Of a DNA stretch of 16,521 nucleotides, positions 16,332 through 16,521 are shown piece by piece. Source of the DNA: an uncultured Ignavibacteria bacterium. GTDB taxonomy: Bacteria > Bacteroidota > Ignavibacteria > Ignavibacteriales > Melioribacteraceae. Each line of letters begins with the position of its first letter. Position 1 is the first letter of the stretch. Both the position numbers and the translations under genes were made by a program. The notes beneath the pieces are model-generated. The model saw only the letters and a program-made list of their open reading frames with translations. It made no database searches and had not been told where the DNA came from. The stretch is from positions 1 through 16,521 of the forward strand of contig CALGLM010000368.1 of NCBI GenBank assembly GCA_937930275.1, given 5' to 3'.

Positions 16332-16344
16332 AGTTCTTTGAAAA
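16332..16344 (+). promoter_or_regulatory. boxA-like antitermination element in the rRNA leader
   Basis: AGTTCTTTGAAAA matches the E. coli rrn boxA TGCTCTTTAACAA at 9 of 13 positions. A TTCTTTGA sequence before 16S rRNA is common in the Bacteroidota and relatives. Likely role: loading Nus factors on rRNA transcripts. Confidence 0.45.
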
Positions 16345-16353
16345 AGTGAGTGA

Positions 16354-16371
16354 CTAAAGGAAAACCTTTAG
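16354..16371 (+). other. Perfect leader hairpin
   Basis: CTAAAGG-AAAA-CCTTTAG forms a 7-base-pair stem with a four-A loop between the boxA-like element and 16S rRNA. No T run follows, so it is not a terminator; it may aid folding or processing of the precursor. Confidence 0.5.
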
Positions 16372-16467
16372 GGAAAATAAAGACGAGGTAAGAAAAAAAT
16401 ACGCAAGCTTTTGAAAAAACAAACAATTCAAAGTTGTAAAAAAGATATTTGAATAAATATAAAAGAT

Positions 16468-16521
16468 ACAACGGAGAGTTTGATCCTGGCTCAGGACGAA
16501 CGCTGGCGGCGTGCTTAACAC
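16468..16521 (+). rRNA. rrs: 16S ribosomal RNA, 5' end only
   Basis: The universal bacterial 16S start AGAGTTTGATCCTGGCTCAG lies at 16475-16494, followed by GACGAACGCTGGCGGCGTGC. Placing the first of these bases at E. coli position 8 puts the mature 5' end near 16468. The gene runs past the end of the window. Confidence 0.97.

Larger units (their letters stand above)
16135..16467 (+). other. Intergenic region: 16S rRNA promoter and leader
   Basis: 333 bases without a protein gene, very AT-rich. It contains a possible weak terminator just after the phosphatase gene, two candidate promoters, a boxA-like element and a small hairpin, listed separately. A minus-strand reading frame across it is a by-product of base composition. 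Confidence 0.8.

Noticed and set aside
16190..16471. Minus-strand open frame of 93 codons before the 16S gene
   Set aside because: It lies across the rRNA promoters and leader, is Phe/Leu-rich from A-runs on the other strand, and has no family motif.

Overview
The window is AT-rich and reads almost entirely on the + strand. It ends inside the first ~54 bases of a 16S rRNA gene. Three things suggest the Bacteroidota/Chlorobi/Ignavibacteria group, perhaps Ignavibacteria: low GC, a long periplasmic two-propeller sensor kinase of the kind typical of that group, and promoter-like sites of the form TTG-N(17-23)-TAnnTTT(G) before the rRNA gene. This placement is inferred from general character, not from a tree.

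Layout. (1) 156-4709 encodes a 1517-residue membrane sensor histidine kinase: 14 propeller-blade motifs, a Y_Y_Y domain, one membrane segment, a GAF-like region, two PAS domains, HisKA and HATPase. It has no receiver or DNA-binding domain. (2) 4788-16134 is a tight five-gene cluster with gaps of 25, 17, -4 and 23 bases: a protein with four zinc ribbons; a membrane-anchored Ser/Thr kinase; a 1881-residue protein with a zinc ribbon and seven consecutive CbxX/SpoVK-type AAA+ modules; a zinc ribbon-FHA protein; and a PP2C phosphatase. (3) 16135-16467 is an rRNA leader with two candidate promoters, a boxA-like element and a hairpin. (4) 16S rRNA begins at about 16468 and runs off the window.

How the genes may work together. 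The cluster holds a complete threonine-phosphorylation circuit: a writer (kinase), a reader (FHA) and an eraser (PP2C). A very large AAA+ machine sits in the middle of it. The kinase N-terminus carries three short D-x-T-[VY]-R motifs. The FHA protein ends in the same motif and has a looser copy in its linker, so these may be phosphothreonine docking sites. Three of the five proteins start with, or consist largely of, related zinc ribbons.

The AAA+ protein is the most unusual element. Modules 2-5 have intact Walker A, Walker B and arginine-finger residues and follow an A-B-A-B duplication pattern. Modules 1, 6 and 7 are decayed in different ways. This resembles, in architecture only, the concatenated AAA+ motors dynein and midasin. 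No substrate, secretion apparatus or toxin is visible in the window, so the biological output of the system is unknown.
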